Positions 51,426-60,312 of a stretch of 64,000 nt of DNA are shown in pieces. This stretch comes from Paenalcaligenes sp021793095 (GTDB lineage: Bacteria > Pseudomonadota > Gammaproteobacteria > Burkholderiales > Burkholderiaceae_B), in contig DAHVQS010000005.1 in NCBI GenBank assembly GCA_027317645.1, positions 20,030 to 84,029 of the forward strand, written 5' to 3'. The notes beneath the pieces were generated by a model. It was not told the origin of the DNA and did not search any database. It saw only the letters and a list, made by a program, of their open reading frames with translations. How positions within the stretch are numbered: the stretch's first letter is position 1; the number at the start of each line of letters is the position of its first letter. The position numbers and the translations under genes were made by a program.

Positions 51426-52679
51426 ATGAGAGTTGCCGTTATCGGAGCAGGCAGTGTAGGGGTGGCCAGCGCTTGGTGGCTGCGGCAGGCGGGATTTGAT
51501 GTCACGGTGATTGACCGTCAGTCCCAGGTGGCCCAAGACAGTACGCGTTTGGGTGGCGGGTTGATTTCTGTGGGGCAGGCACGTCCTTGGGCTCGGCCGT
51601 CTGCCCCTTGGCAGCTCATCGCTGGTTTATTTCAGGACCATGCCCCGATCATGTTCCGGCCGCGTATTGACCCCCAGCAATGGTCTTGGGGGGCCGCTTT
51701 TTTATGGCAATGTTTACCCAGTAAAACTTATACCAATATCCTTAATATGGTGCGTTTGGCCGAGTACAGTAAAAATCTCACGCATCAGCTCGGGACCGCC
51801 CTTGGCATACAGTATCAATATCGCCCTTGCGGGGTGCTCAGTCTTTATCGTCATCACAAGGATTTAGCCCAAGCAGAACATACCTTGGATCGTTTGCGTG
51901 ATCTGGGGATTGATCGGCGCTTATTGAGCACTGAAGAGGTGATTGAGTTAGAACCTTCTTTAGCGCACAGTGCGACATCAATTATTGGGGGAGATTACAC
52001 CAGCCAAGATGCTGTCGGAGACGCGTATCTTTTTACCCGCCAATTAGCGCAACATGCGCATGACGCCGGGGTACACTTTTTGTATCAAACCACAGTGACC
52101 CGCCTATTATGCCAACATGGCGCAGTACAAGGTTTAGAGGTGAAAACTGCCGACGGCGATTACGAATCTTTGCACTTTGATTTGTATGTTATCGCTTTGG
52201 GCGCAGAATCTGGTTTATTATTACGGCAGGCTGGTTTGCCTTTTCACTTGTATCCAGTCAAAGGATATACGGCATCGTTTGAGCTAACCGATCCTGACCA
52301 AGCACCCGAGGTAGGGGTGTATGATCCGGCTTTGCGGCTGAGTTTTGCTCGTTTAGGTGATCAGTTGCGGGTGTCGGGTTTTGCTGAGCTCAGTGGCTTT
52401 AACCGCTCATTAAATGACTATCGGTGTCAGCTGATTGTGGATCATGCAAAACGCCATTTTGGGGCTTGTATACACCCAGAAAAGGGGCGGTTTTGGACGG
52501 GGCTGCGATCGGCAACGCCGGCCAATGTGCCGTTGATTGGTCGGACGGCCATAAAAAATCTTTATATCAACACAGGGCATAGTAATCTTGGTTGGACCAT
52601 GAGTGTGGGCTCGGCGAGATTATTGGCTGATGTCATGGCCCAGCAGCCGCCTGAGCTGGACTTTCCTTATTTAAGATAG
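51426..52679 (+). CDS. FAD-dependent D-amino acid dehydrogenase-like oxidoreductase
   Basis: The 417-residue protein starts with a Rossmann FAD motif, VAVIGAGSVGVASAWWL, and ends with a DadA/DAO-type segment, FWTGLRSATPANVPLIGRT, and NTGHSNLGWTMSVGSARLLAD. These fit DadA, which oxidises D-amino acids and feeds electrons to the respiratory chain. The alanine racemase (dadX) often found beside dadA is absent here, so the substrate is unsure. It is followed by ugpB after 5 bases, probably in one transcript. Confidence 0.85.
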   Translation: MRVAVIGAGSVGVASAWWLRQAGFDVTVIDRQSQVAQDSTRLGGGLISVGQARPWARPSAPWQLIAGLFQDHAPIMFRPRIDPQQWSWGAAFLWQCLPSKTYTNILNMVRLAEYSKNLTHQLGTALGIQYQYRPCGVLSLYRHHKDLAQAEHTLDRLRDLGIDRRLLSTEEVIELEPSLAHSATSIIGGDYTSQDAVGDAYLFTRQLAQHAHDAGVHFLYQTTVTRLLCQHGAVQGLEVKTADGDYESLHFDLYVIALGAESGLLLRQAGLPFHLYPVKGYTASFELTDPDQAPEVGVYDPALRLSFARLGDQLRVSGFAELSGFNRSLNDYRCQLIVDHAKRHFGACIHPEKGRFWTGLRSATPANVPLIGRTAIKNLYINTGHSNLGWTMSVGSARLLADVMAQQPPELDFPYLR

Positions 52680-52684
52680 AGCTT

Positions 52685-53983
52685 ATGAAAAAATATCTCC
52701 ATATCTCCCGTTGGCGTGCTTCTTTAACAACTGCTATTGGTGTGGCGGCCTTGGGTATTGCCTCAACCGCTTGGGCGGCGACCGAGATCCAGGTCTGGCA
52801 TGCACTTAATGAACACAATGCCAAGGTCTTTGAGGGCATGGTCAAAAGCTACAATCGTTCACAATCCGATGTAAAGGTGGTCCTCCAAGATTTTTATGAT
52901 GTGGCTGCTCTGGATGAAGCGCTCAATATGGTCAGTGAAGAGCAGCGCCCTAATTTAGTGCAGCTGCCCGAGACCACTGGTTTGGATGATGTCGCCACTC
53001 GTTCATATATCCAACCCATGTATCAGCTGCTGGCCAATGCGCCCATGCAAGAGTCAACTTGGTTTTTGCCCAGCGAGAACAATTTCATGCATGATGCCAA
53101 TGGACGTTTGTTGGCACTGCCGCTGATGGCGGAAATCCCTGTGATGTTTTACAACACCGAGGCATTTGAGAAGGCAAACATCGATGGGGCCAAACCCAGT
53201 CGCGATTGGAGTGAGCTGCAGGGGCAGTTAGTACAGGTGGCCAACAGTGCCACGCGTCGCTGTCCTATCACATCTGACCAACCCGTATCTATCAATTTGG
53301 AAAACTTGGCAGCGGTGAACAAGCAGTTTTATCCCGGCGGCGCAGACCAACAACAGGGGTTTAAGTTTAACTCTCTGTATGTGCGTCATTTATCGACCAT
53401 GATTAGCTGGGTGCGTAGTGAGATAATGACGCCACCCGAATTTAATGAACTCGCCACCCAACGATTTGCCCAAGGGGAATGCGGTACTTTGCTGTCAAAC
53501 TCGGGCAATTTAGGCTATTTCCAGGAGCAGGGGGGGCTGAAGTTCTCCGTGGTGGGCTTGCCCTATTATCCTCAGGTGGCCGAAACCCCAGGCAACCCAT
53601 TTGTGACGGGGGCCGGTTTATGGGCCACCAATGGTCATGATGCGGACAAAGACAATGCCACCGCCGCTTTTATTACTTGGTTGGCAGAGCCCAAACAGGC
53701 GGCTAATTGGCATCAGAAAACGGGCTTCTTGCCGCTCACCAAGCAGGCTTTTGAAAAGGTCAGTGATCAATACTACACACCGATGGGCGAGTGGAAAGAA
53801 ATAGTCGCTGTCTACGGCCAGCCACCAGCGGCCACTACCCGCGGGTTTAAAGTTAATAACTACCACCTGATTCGGGCGATGTTTAACCAGACCCTCGAAG
53901 AGGCTTTAAACGGCGAACAGACCGCTATTTCGGCTTTGGAAAGCGCGGCCGAGCAAGCAAACCAGCTCATGGCACAGCGTTAA
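52685..53983 (+). CDS. ugpB: Periplasmic sugar/glycerol-phosphate-binding protein (UgpB-like)
   Basis: The 432-residue protein has a signal peptide ending STAWA around residue 31, followed by EIQVWHALNEHNAKVFEGMV, typical of UgpB-type solute-binding proteins. FKFNSLYVRHLSTMISWVRS and NPFVTGAGLWAT also fit. UgpB binds glycerol 3-phosphate or its diesters for an ABC importer. The permease and ATPase genes (ugpA, E, C) are not in the window, so it is an orphan here. A terminator follows at 54116. Confidence 0.87.
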   Translation: MKKYLHISRWRASLTTAIGVAALGIASTAWAATEIQVWHALNEHNAKVFEGMVKSYNRSQSDVKVVLQDFYDVAALDEALNMVSEEQRPNLVQLPETTGLDDVATRSYIQPMYQLLANAPMQESTWFLPSENNFMHDANGRLLALPLMAEIPVMFYNTEAFEKANIDGAKPSRDWSELQGQLVQVANSATRRCPITSDQPVSINLENLAAVNKQFYPGGADQQQGFKFNSLYVRHLSTMISWVRSEIMTPPEFNELATQRFAQGECGTLLSNSGNLGYFQEQGGLKFSVVGLPYYPQVAETPGNPFVTGAGLWATNGHDADKDNATAAFITWLAEPKQAANWHQKTGFLPLTKQAFEKVSDQYYTPMGEWKEIVAVYGQPPAATTRGFKVNNYHLIRAMFNQTLEEALNGEQTAISALESAAEQANQLMAQR

Positions 53984-54001
53984 ACTGGTTGTATCAAACA
54001 A

Positions 54002-54073
54002 TGGGTTAACCCACTTAACACATAGCATAAAGAAATCATCACAATACGCTGCGCGGATTATTTTAGCGCAGCG
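54002..54073 (+). promoter_or_regulatory. Palindromes upstream of the pilus operon
   Basis: TGGGTTAACCCA (54002-54013) is a perfect 12-base palindrome. CGCTGCGC / GCGCAGCG (54047-54054, 54066-54073) is an 8-base-pair stem with an 11-base loop. The first could be an operator; the second could be an RNA structure or part of the ugpB 3' region. I could not find a clear promoter here. Confidence 0.35.
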
Positions 54074-54115
54074 GAATTTCCCAAATAGTATTTCACCAGC
54101 AGCTCAGTCATGATT

Positions 54116-54145
54116 AAGCCTAGGCATTGTCCTAGGCTTTTTTTT
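54116..54145 (+). terminator. Terminator directly upstream of the pilus operon
   Basis: AAGCCTAGG / CCTAGGCTT (54116-54124, 54131-54139) with a CATTGT loop is followed by six more Ts. It ends 11 bases before the first pil start codon. It either ends the ugpB transcript or acts as a leader attenuator for the pil genes. Confidence 0.88.
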
Positions 54146-54156
54146 GGGATCGTTCA

Positions 54157-55074
54157 ATGAGGAAAATTGCTGTTGTGAGCACGATTTTTTTTATGCTGGG
54201 GGGCTGCGTGCCCACTCTGCCGACCTTAGAGCAGTCATCACCTTCTTTGGCTGCAGGGGCCTTTGATTTCAATTGGCGGCTCTCTGGAGAGCGGGCCATC
54301 GCACCGGTGCAGGTGTTTAATAATCAGCAGCAGGTATGGCTGCAATTTCGCCCTGAACAGCATTTACCGGCTATTTTTGCCTATCAAAGGGGCCAGTACC
54401 ATGCTGTGAAATATCAGCATTTTGAACCGTATGTGGTGATAGAGGGTCAATGGCGCGAGTTGCTTTTTCAAGGGGGGCGTTTGCAGGCGCAAGCACGTCA
54501 TGAATCGGTGCAGCAACCCCAGATCACTGAAATGCCTCCTAGGGTTCCTAAGCAGGCTCAAACAAAAACGCCTAGTCATCCAAAGCATCCAAAGCCGTTA
54601 GTGGTACAGGATGAGCCGTCAACGTCGGATCGAAACGCGCAGACCGCAGCAGGGGGAGACCCTGTGCAGAAAGCAGAAAAACCAGTACAGCCCTCCCAAG
54701 CTTTACCCAAAGAGACCCGAGCTCTTTCTGCCCCTGCTCAGTCAACTCAGCGCTTTGAGATTGGCCCAGCAGATGAAACCATGCGCCAAGCCTTACAGCG
54801 TTGGGCAAAACAAGCAAACTGGCACTTTACGAACGAGCATTGGGGGTTAGAGGTGGATTACCCCATTATGAATACGGCGCAATTTCAAGGGCCATTTGAG
54901 CAATCAGTCGAGCAATTGCTCAAGAGTGCACAGCTTGGGGCACAGCCGTTACGAGCCTGCTTTTATAGTAACCAGGTGCTGCGCATTATTCCTGAGCCGC
55001 AATCGTGTTTGGCAGGCGGGCATGGGGTTGAAGACCGAGAAACGCCCGCCGACCGCAAGCAAGGCATTGATTAA
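54157..55074 (+). CDS. Lipoprotein with VirB9-like and TcpQ/PilL-like domains (type IVb pilus)
   Basis: The 305-residue protein has a lipoprotein signal with LGGC at residue 17. Residues 30-105 (for example PVQVFNNQQQVWLQFRPEQ and YVVIEGQWRELLFQGGRLQA) resemble the C-terminal beta domain of VirB9/TrbG proteins of conjugation pores. A Pro/Gln/Lys-rich linker covers about 110-200. Residues 205-290 (TMRQALQRWAKQANWHFTNE, FEQSVEQLLKSAQ) resemble the TcpQ C-terminal domain found in PilL/TcpQ pilus proteins, which work with the secretin. It is the first gene of the pil operon, just before the secretin gene. The start lacks a strong ribosome binding site (GGGA at 54146). Confidence 0.72.
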   Translation: MRKIAVVSTIFFMLGGCVPTLPTLEQSSPSLAAGAFDFNWRLSGERAIAPVQVFNNQQQVWLQFRPEQHLPAIFAYQRGQYHAVKYQHFEPYVVIEGQWRELLFQGGRLQAQARHESVQQPQITEMPPRVPKQAQTKTPSHPKHPKPLVVQDEPSTSDRNAQTAAGGDPVQKAEKPVQPSQALPKETRALSAPAQSTQRFEIGPADETMRQALQRWAKQANWHFTNEHWGLEVDYPIMNTAQFQGPFEQSVEQLLKSAQLGAQPLRACFYSNQVLRIIPEPQSCLAGGHGVEDRETPADRKQGID

Positions 55075-55098
55075 GCCGGAAAAAACCAGGAGATCGGG

Positions 55099-56718
55099 AT
55101 GTTAAAGGCTTTTGGGTACCCATCTAAAAGGTGGTGGCGATGCGGGGTAATGGTCGTGGTGGTGAGCGTTTTATTAACAGCTTGTGCGATGGACCAACAA
55201 TTACAAAAGGTAGATGAGCAGCACAGCGAGCGTCGTGATGAGCAGCAGGGGCATCGGCAGCATTTCGAGAGAGCGATGCGGCTTCAGGGGCAGAACAAAT
55301 TAATACATCATATTGATGCCCCTTGGGTGGTGGGAGCGCCGGTGCCATTGGCCGATCACGTGGTGTTGCCTCGAGCGCTGCAGAAAAAGGTAGATACACA
55401 TTTGATGTTTAGTGATGGGGGGCTGTCCCTAGAGCAGGTGGCTCAGCGTATTACTTTGGCTACTGGGATACCGGTGCGTATCCAACCCGAGGCGTTGCTG
55501 CCCCCCATTGCTTTTTTGCCACGTGATTTTGAAGGGGGCGCAGGAGTACAGGGAGCAGCATCCAAACAGCCCCTTATCCATTTACAAGGTCCCGCTCAGC
55601 CCTTGGCACACACGCTGGATCGTATCAGTGCCCAGCTGGATATCTATTGGCGCTATGAGGGGCAACAAATAGAGTTTTACAAAACCGAGACGCGCTTTTT
55701 TAAATTACCCACTTTGGGCCTCGAGACCCAAACCCATGCGCAACTGGGCAAACAGGAAAGTACCGCCGACCATGGTTTTCAGAGTGCCTCGGGGACTGAA
55801 CTGCGGGGTCAAAATATGGATATTCTCATGGGGATGAAGGAAAAGCTGCGCACTTTTATGACCCGTGCCGGCAAGATCGAGGTGCTAGCAGACGGTAGCG
55901 GCACCCTTGTGGTCAAGGACGTGCCCCATGTATTAGAGAAAATGGCGCAATTTATACAAACAGAAAGTCGTGCCCTCAAGCAACGTGTGCGCTTGATTTT
56001 TGAAGAGCTCACGGTCAGTCTCCAAGAGGATGCCGAGCGCAGCGTGGATTGGCAGTTATTGTTTGAGCGGGCTGCTTTAAGTGCCGGTCTGAGTACGGCT
56101 GATCACCATAGCCCAGGTCAAAATGAGGCCTCGGTGGGTATCAATAGAGGAGGCTTTGCAGGATCCGAGGCATTTATACGCGCCTTGTCGCGTCATACAC
56201 GGGTGGTTAGGCGCAACACTGTACCTGTGTTTACGTTGAATAAACGACCAGTGACCCATGCCTTGCGGACCACTTTTTCTTATATCGACAAGGTGGAAAC
56301 CTCTCCGCAATGGTTGGGCGGTGGCTATGAGGGCAGTGCCGTGAGTTTGAGTCAGCGAGAGGAAACAGTGGGCACCTTGCTGACCGTGGTGCCCGATGTG
56401 CAGGATGACGGTCAGGTTTTATTGTCAGTGGCTTACGACAACACGGTTGCCCAGCCTTTAGAGACGGTGTCTGTAGGTAGTGCCCAGCAAAACATGCAAA
56501 TACAGCAAATTGCCATTGATGGGGCAGGAATGGTGCAGCAAGTACTGCTGCGCGCGGGGCAACCCCTATTGATTTCAGGCTTTGAGCGCGAACAGCTGGA
56601 TGCCTCTCAAAGACGGTTAAATCCAGGGGTGCCATTGTTTTTGGGAGGGGGCGATCAATACACGCAAGAACGATTTCGCACCTTTGTCATTGTGACCGTA
56701 CAAGTAGAAGAGGGTTAG
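55099..56718 (+). CDS. pilN: Type IVb pilus secretin lipoprotein PilN
   Basis: PilN/BfpB secretins form the outer membrane channel for the pilus. The 539-residue protein has a lipoprotein signal ending LLTAC at residue 29, an N-terminal region with LSLEQVAQRITLATGIPVRI (secretin N0-like), and the secretin core with LRQRVRLIFEELTVSLQED-like residues (ALKQRVRLIFEELTVSLQED) and ETVGTLLTVVPDVQDDGQVL. GLSTADHHSPG and later segments complete the wall. GGAGATCGGG precedes the ATG. Its place after the TcpQ-like gene matches R64-type pil operons. Confidence 0.88.
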   Translation: MLKAFGYPSKRWWRCGVMVVVVSVLLTACAMDQQLQKVDEQHSERRDEQQGHRQHFERAMRLQGQNKLIHHIDAPWVVGAPVPLADHVVLPRALQKKVDTHLMFSDGGLSLEQVAQRITLATGIPVRIQPEALLPPIAFLPRDFEGGAGVQGAASKQPLIHLQGPAQPLAHTLDRISAQLDIYWRYEGQQIEFYKTETRFFKLPTLGLETQTHAQLGKQESTADHGFQSASGTELRGQNMDILMGMKEKLRTFMTRAGKIEVLADGSGTLVVKDVPHVLEKMAQFIQTESRALKQRVRLIFEELTVSLQEDAERSVDWQLLFERAALSAGLSTADHHSPGQNEASVGINRGGFAGSEAFIRALSRHTRVVRRNTVPVFTLNKRPVTHALRTTFSYIDKVETSPQWLGGGYEGSAVSLSQREETVGTLLTVVPDVQDDGQVLLSVAYDNTVAQPLETVSVGSAQQNMQIQQIAIDGAGMVQQVLLRAGQPLLISGFEREQLDASQRRLNPGVPLFLGGGDQYTQERFRTFVIVTVQVEEG

Positions 56719-56773
56719 GCAAAGATGCATGTATATGGCCATGAGTGGGCCAACAGAGGAGGGGTGATAGAGC

Positions 56774-58003
56774 ATGAAGTGGCAGATTGCAGGTGTCATT
56801 CATCAGCAAGAAATCATGTGGTCCTTTGGGCTGCGTTGGTACGCACTGCTCGAGGCCAATGAACGGGCTCAAGCAAACCGTATTGTCCGAGAGACTGGAG
56901 CACAATCTTGGGTGCTCACCGGTGGGCAAATCTGCTCGGTGGGACTGAGTGAACAACGGGTACGGCGCAAAAAAGGGCCATCTTTTGTTTCTGCTGCGGC
57001 TTATTTTGCACAAATATATGCCCAGCAACAGGTCGCCGCCATTGTTGAGTTACCCATAGGAAAGTACTGGTTTGTAGCGGCACAACAGGGGCGTGTGTTG
57101 GTGCGCGGCGATCATTGCTTTACTGATTTAGCGCAGGCACAAGCTTTTATGGCTTCCGTGTTGGCAGATAATCCCAAGCTGGGCTGTTTGCACCCGCGTG
57201 TGAGCTATTTGCAATGGCAGGACTTACTCGAGCAAACGCCGCCTGCAGAGTGGATTCAACGCGCGACTTTACAACCTCGGCGCGCCATGAATAGACGGTG
57301 GTTAGTTGCTGTGTTTTGTGTCGGGTTGTTAATGGTTATTTATTACCTCTGGGTAGGGTGGGCAGCCTCACATACTGTGGTTGCCGCCAATGATGAGGCA
57401 GTGCCCCCACCCGATCCGCGTGAGCAAGTATTGGCATTACACCCACAAGCCGTGTTGGCGCCTGTACTGGAGTTTTTGTACGAATTACCCGCTCAAGCCA
57501 TGGGGTGGTCTCTGCAGCAAGCTCACTGCGACCTCGTGCCTGAGCATTTGGTTTGGCACTGTGCAGCACAGTATCAGCAGGCGCCAGGGGCGTCGGATGT
57601 TGAGGCTTTTTTAAATGCGCAGCAGTGGCAGTCGCAGGCTCAAATGGTGGATTTACAGACCTTTAGTATTGAGTTCCCAGAGATTAGGCTCGGGTCGCAA
57701 CCTTGGATGGCCCCCTCACAAGTCACATTGCTGCAGTTTTTAGGTTATTTGCATAAGCAGCAGGCTGCTTTTTCTAACCTGAGTTACCAGCATCGACACC
57801 AATCACTTGCGACTTGGCCAGGGCGGACCGCGCTGCAAATCCAAGGGCCATTACGTTCTGCCCATTTATTGTATGCCGCACCGGTACATATTCAATGGTA
57901 TCAGGCGGTATTGCGAGTGCAGCCACCAGTACAGGTGGGGATGCAGCATAGCCGATTAAATTTAACGTTAGAGGGGGCAGTAGATGATGCACAGCTACAT
58001 TAG
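56774..58003 (+). CDS. pilO2: Type IVb pilus assembly protein PilO2
   Basis: The 409-residue protein fits the PilO2 family of R64-like thin pili: an N-terminal cytoplasmic part (WYALLEANERAQANR, VSAAAYFAQIYAQQ, GKYWFVAAQQGRVLVRGD), one membrane helix near residues 176-196 (RWLVAVFCVGLLMVIYYLWV), and a periplasmic C-terminal half. PilO2 is thought to join the inner membrane platform to the secretin. A strong purine-rich AGAGGAGGGG lies upstream, about 11 bases from the ATG. It overlaps pilP by 20 bases. The identification rests on order and general architecture. Confidence 0.75.
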   Translation: MKWQIAGVIHQQEIMWSFGLRWYALLEANERAQANRIVRETGAQSWVLTGGQICSVGLSEQRVRRKKGPSFVSAAAYFAQIYAQQQVAAIVELPIGKYWFVAAQQGRVLVRGDHCFTDLAQAQAFMASVLADNPKLGCLHPRVSYLQWQDLLEQTPPAEWIQRATLQPRRAMNRRWLVAVFCVGLLMVIYYLWVGWAASHTVVAANDEAVPPPDPREQVLALHPQAVLAPVLEFLYELPAQAMGWSLQQAHCDLVPEHLVWHCAAQYQQAPGASDVEAFLNAQQWQSQAQMVDLQTFSIEFPEIRLGSQPWMAPSQVTLLQFLGYLHKQQAAFSNLSYQHRHQSLATWPGRTALQIQGPLRSAHLLYAAPVHIQWYQAVLRVQPPVQVGMQHSRLNLTLEGAVDDAQLH

Positions 58004-58466
58004 ACAGATGAGGAGGATGATGGCTGTGCTGGGGTGCCTCAGCTTACCCCTATCAGTCATGGCAGAGGAGCATTCAGAGGTGTCCAAGCCTTGGGAGCAA
58101 ACACAACAGGCAGTGCATGATTTGATGCATCAAGAAACAGAAACCTTGCGTCAGCAGCGTCAGTTGAGTCGCGACATGGCCTCTGGGCACGATACTCTGC
58201 TGTCGGCGACACCCACGGATGAAGGCTGCTTATTTGGTTGCACTCATCATCTGCAGTTGGTGTCACTTTATGGGGTGGGGGCAGATATTTATGTCGAGCT
58301 GCGTCATGCCGGGCAGACCTATTTATATGCGCCGGGTCAACGCTATCCCTTGGGTAGGGGCCAGGACGAGGCGATCCCAATACTGAAAAAAATATCAGGG
58401 CGCTGTGTGGCACTGCAAGTTGAGGACCAAGAAATACAGCAGTGCTTGCTACCCACCCCGCCATAA
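57984..58466 (+). CDS. pilP: Type IV pilus protein PilP (type IVb)
   Basis: The 160-residue protein has a signal peptide (residues 1-27, ending SVMA), a Gln/Glu-rich stretch near 30-70, and a small beta domain (residues 75-158) with LQLVSLYGVGADIYVELRH and TYLYAPGQRYPLG, as in R64-type PilP. It probably binds the secretin and the inner membrane proteins in the periplasm. It starts with two ATGs inside pilO2. The four cysteines (for example in CLFGC) may form disulfides. Confidence 0.8.
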   Translation: MMHSYIRQMRRMMAVLGCLSLPLSVMAEEHSEVSKPWEQTQQAVHDLMHQETETLRQQRQLSRDMASGHDTLLSATPTDEGCLFGCTHHLQLVSLYGVGADIYVELRHAGQTYLYAPGQRYPLGRGQDEAIPILKKISGRCVALQVEDQEIQQCLLPTPP

Positions 58467-58522
58467 ACAAGGGTTAAGTGGATCTACATAAGCACTTGAA
58501 TCAAAAAATAGTGAGGAGTTCA

Positions 58523-60307
58523 ATGCGCAATGATTATCAAAAACTAACGGGATGGTGGCGTGGCCGCAAGCGAACCCCTTGGGTGTTTGATGGCCCTTCC
58601 AAAATAGTTAATTACGAATCTAATAGGCAAGAGCCCATAGTTGGTGAGATTCGCCACTGCGACAATTTAGAACAAATAAAAAGCTTAGAACCAGCACTGC
58701 GCTATGGACTACAAGAGCAACTGCGACTTAATGACCAGTTATTGCGTGATGTGCTTCCTGTGATGTGTGCCGATGGGCAGGTTGCTTTATTGGTCACCCA
58801 TGATGCGCTCCACAGTGATGCCGTGCGCGGTTTGAGTCAAAAGCTATTGGCTCAAGGTTATGCGTTTGGCCAGTATGCGTATTTGGTTGTTGACGCTGCC
58901 GTGTTGTTGGCGGTGCGACGGACGCTGCCCACACAAGAGCATCCAACGGCAACGGCAGGCATAGAAAGAGATTCCAGTACGCGCAGCGAGGCAGAGCTTT
59001 ATGCCATGTTTGTGGCCTTGGTTCGTTGGGGGGTGCAGAATGAGGCCAGTGATTTGCATATTAATTTGCATTTAGAGGCAGCGCTGTCTCCGGTGTATTA
59101 CACCGTAGCGGGTCGCTATGTGCAGCCCTCGGTATTTAAGTCAATGCAGACCTCTTTACTGCGCGATATGCTCGCTGTGGCATGGATGAATGTACAAGGG
59201 GGTAATGGCCCTGTATTTGACGTCTACCAGGAACAGCAGGGGCGGTTGGAATGCGATATCGGTGATCAGGTCGTCAGACTGCGCTGGGCCTCTTTGGCTG
59301 CAGTGGATGGGCCAAGCGTTTGTCTGAGGATTTTGGGTCAAGAGCAAACGACTAATTTTGAGCTCAATGAACTGGGTTATTTTCCAGAACAGCAACAGAT
59401 GCTGCTCGAGGCGGCACTTAGCGAGCGAGGGGCGATTGTTTTTTCTGGCTCTGTGGGTTCGGGCAAATCCACTGCCTTGGCGACCTTAATCCGACAGCTG
59501 CCGGATTGGCGCAAGGTCATCACCATTGAAGACCCCGTTGAGTATCGGATCCCCAGGGCCATTCAGGTTTCATTGGGCCGAGAGTTAAATCAGGATGCAC
59601 ACCATCAATTTGCGACTAAATTACGGGCGCTGAAGCGCTCTGCAATGACTGATGTGTTGTTGGGTGAGATTCGAGACCCCGAAACTGCCCAGGCCTTTAC
59701 TGATTTAGCCACCTCTGGCGTGCGCGTATTTACGACTGTTCATGCCGCACGTGCTCGTTTGGTGCCACAACGGCTCAGCTCTAGTTTTATTGGGGTGGAC
59801 GCTCAGCTTTTAGACACGCCTGGGGTGTTACGTTTGCTGGTGCATCAAGAGCTCCTACCACAATTATGTCAACACTGTGCATTACCCATAGAGGCGCTCA
59901 CTGATTATCCCGTTGGGGTACATACGGCGCTGTACCAATTTCGAGGGTTTGTGCATTGGCGCAATCAAGTTGAGCGGCTATGGGGGGCGGATTTCAAGCA
60001 GTTACGCGTGCGCAATCCTTATGGATGCGATGTTTGTGCTATCTGGGCTGAGCGCGGGCTGGCGGGTTTTAATGGGCGCACTGTAGTGGCCGAGCTTTGG
60101 CAGCCACAGTTGGACAATGAGCAACAGGACTGTATTTATTCAGCAGCATGGCGCAAGGTGCAGCAGGGGATTCTCGATCCCTTTGAGGTGGAGCATTACT
60201 TTGGCTTGTTCGATGCTCCTCATTGGCAAGCTTTTCAACATCAACATGCGACATCGGGGCAAAATAGCGGTCGGATTACACCTTTGCCCCGAGCGGTTGT
60301 GGGGTGA
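58523..60307 (+). CDS. pilQ: Type IVb pilus assembly ATPase PilQ
   Basis: This is the GspE-type secretion ATPase that powers pilus assembly. The 594-residue protein has Walker A FSGSVGSGKSTALATL near residue 310, an aspartate box, Walker B VLLGEIRDPETAQAF and the His box FTTVHAARARLV. A zinc-binding tetracysteine is visible (CQHCALP and CDVCAIW). The usual GPTGSGKST is GSVGSGKST here. I chose ATG 58523 because GAGGAG (58513-58518) is a good ribosome binding site; a GTG at 58478 opens the frame earlier. It overlaps the GTG of the next frame. Confidence 0.92.
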   Translation: MRNDYQKLTGWWRGRKRTPWVFDGPSKIVNYESNRQEPIVGEIRHCDNLEQIKSLEPALRYGLQEQLRLNDQLLRDVLPVMCADGQVALLVTHDALHSDAVRGLSQKLLAQGYAFGQYAYLVVDAAVLLAVRRTLPTQEHPTATAGIERDSSTRSEAELYAMFVALVRWGVQNEASDLHINLHLEAALSPVYYTVAGRYVQPSVFKSMQTSLLRDMLAVAWMNVQGGNGPVFDVYQEQQGRLECDIGDQVVRLRWASLAAVDGPSVCLRILGQEQTTNFELNELGYFPEQQQMLLEAALSERGAIVFSGSVGSGKSTALATLIRQLPDWRKVITIEDPVEYRIPRAIQVSLGRELNQDAHHQFATKLRALKRSAMTDVLLGEIRDPETAQAFTDLATSGVRVFTTVHAARARLVPQRLSSSFIGVDAQLLDTPGVLRLLVHQELLPQLCQHCALPIEALTDYPVGVHTALYQFRGFVHWRNQVERLWGADFKQLRVRNPYGCDVCAIWAERGLAGFNGRTVVAELWQPQLDNEQQDCIYSAAWRKVQQGILDPFEVEHYFGLFDAPHWQAFQHQHATSGQNSGRITPLPRAVVG

Positions 60308-60312
60308 GCAAT

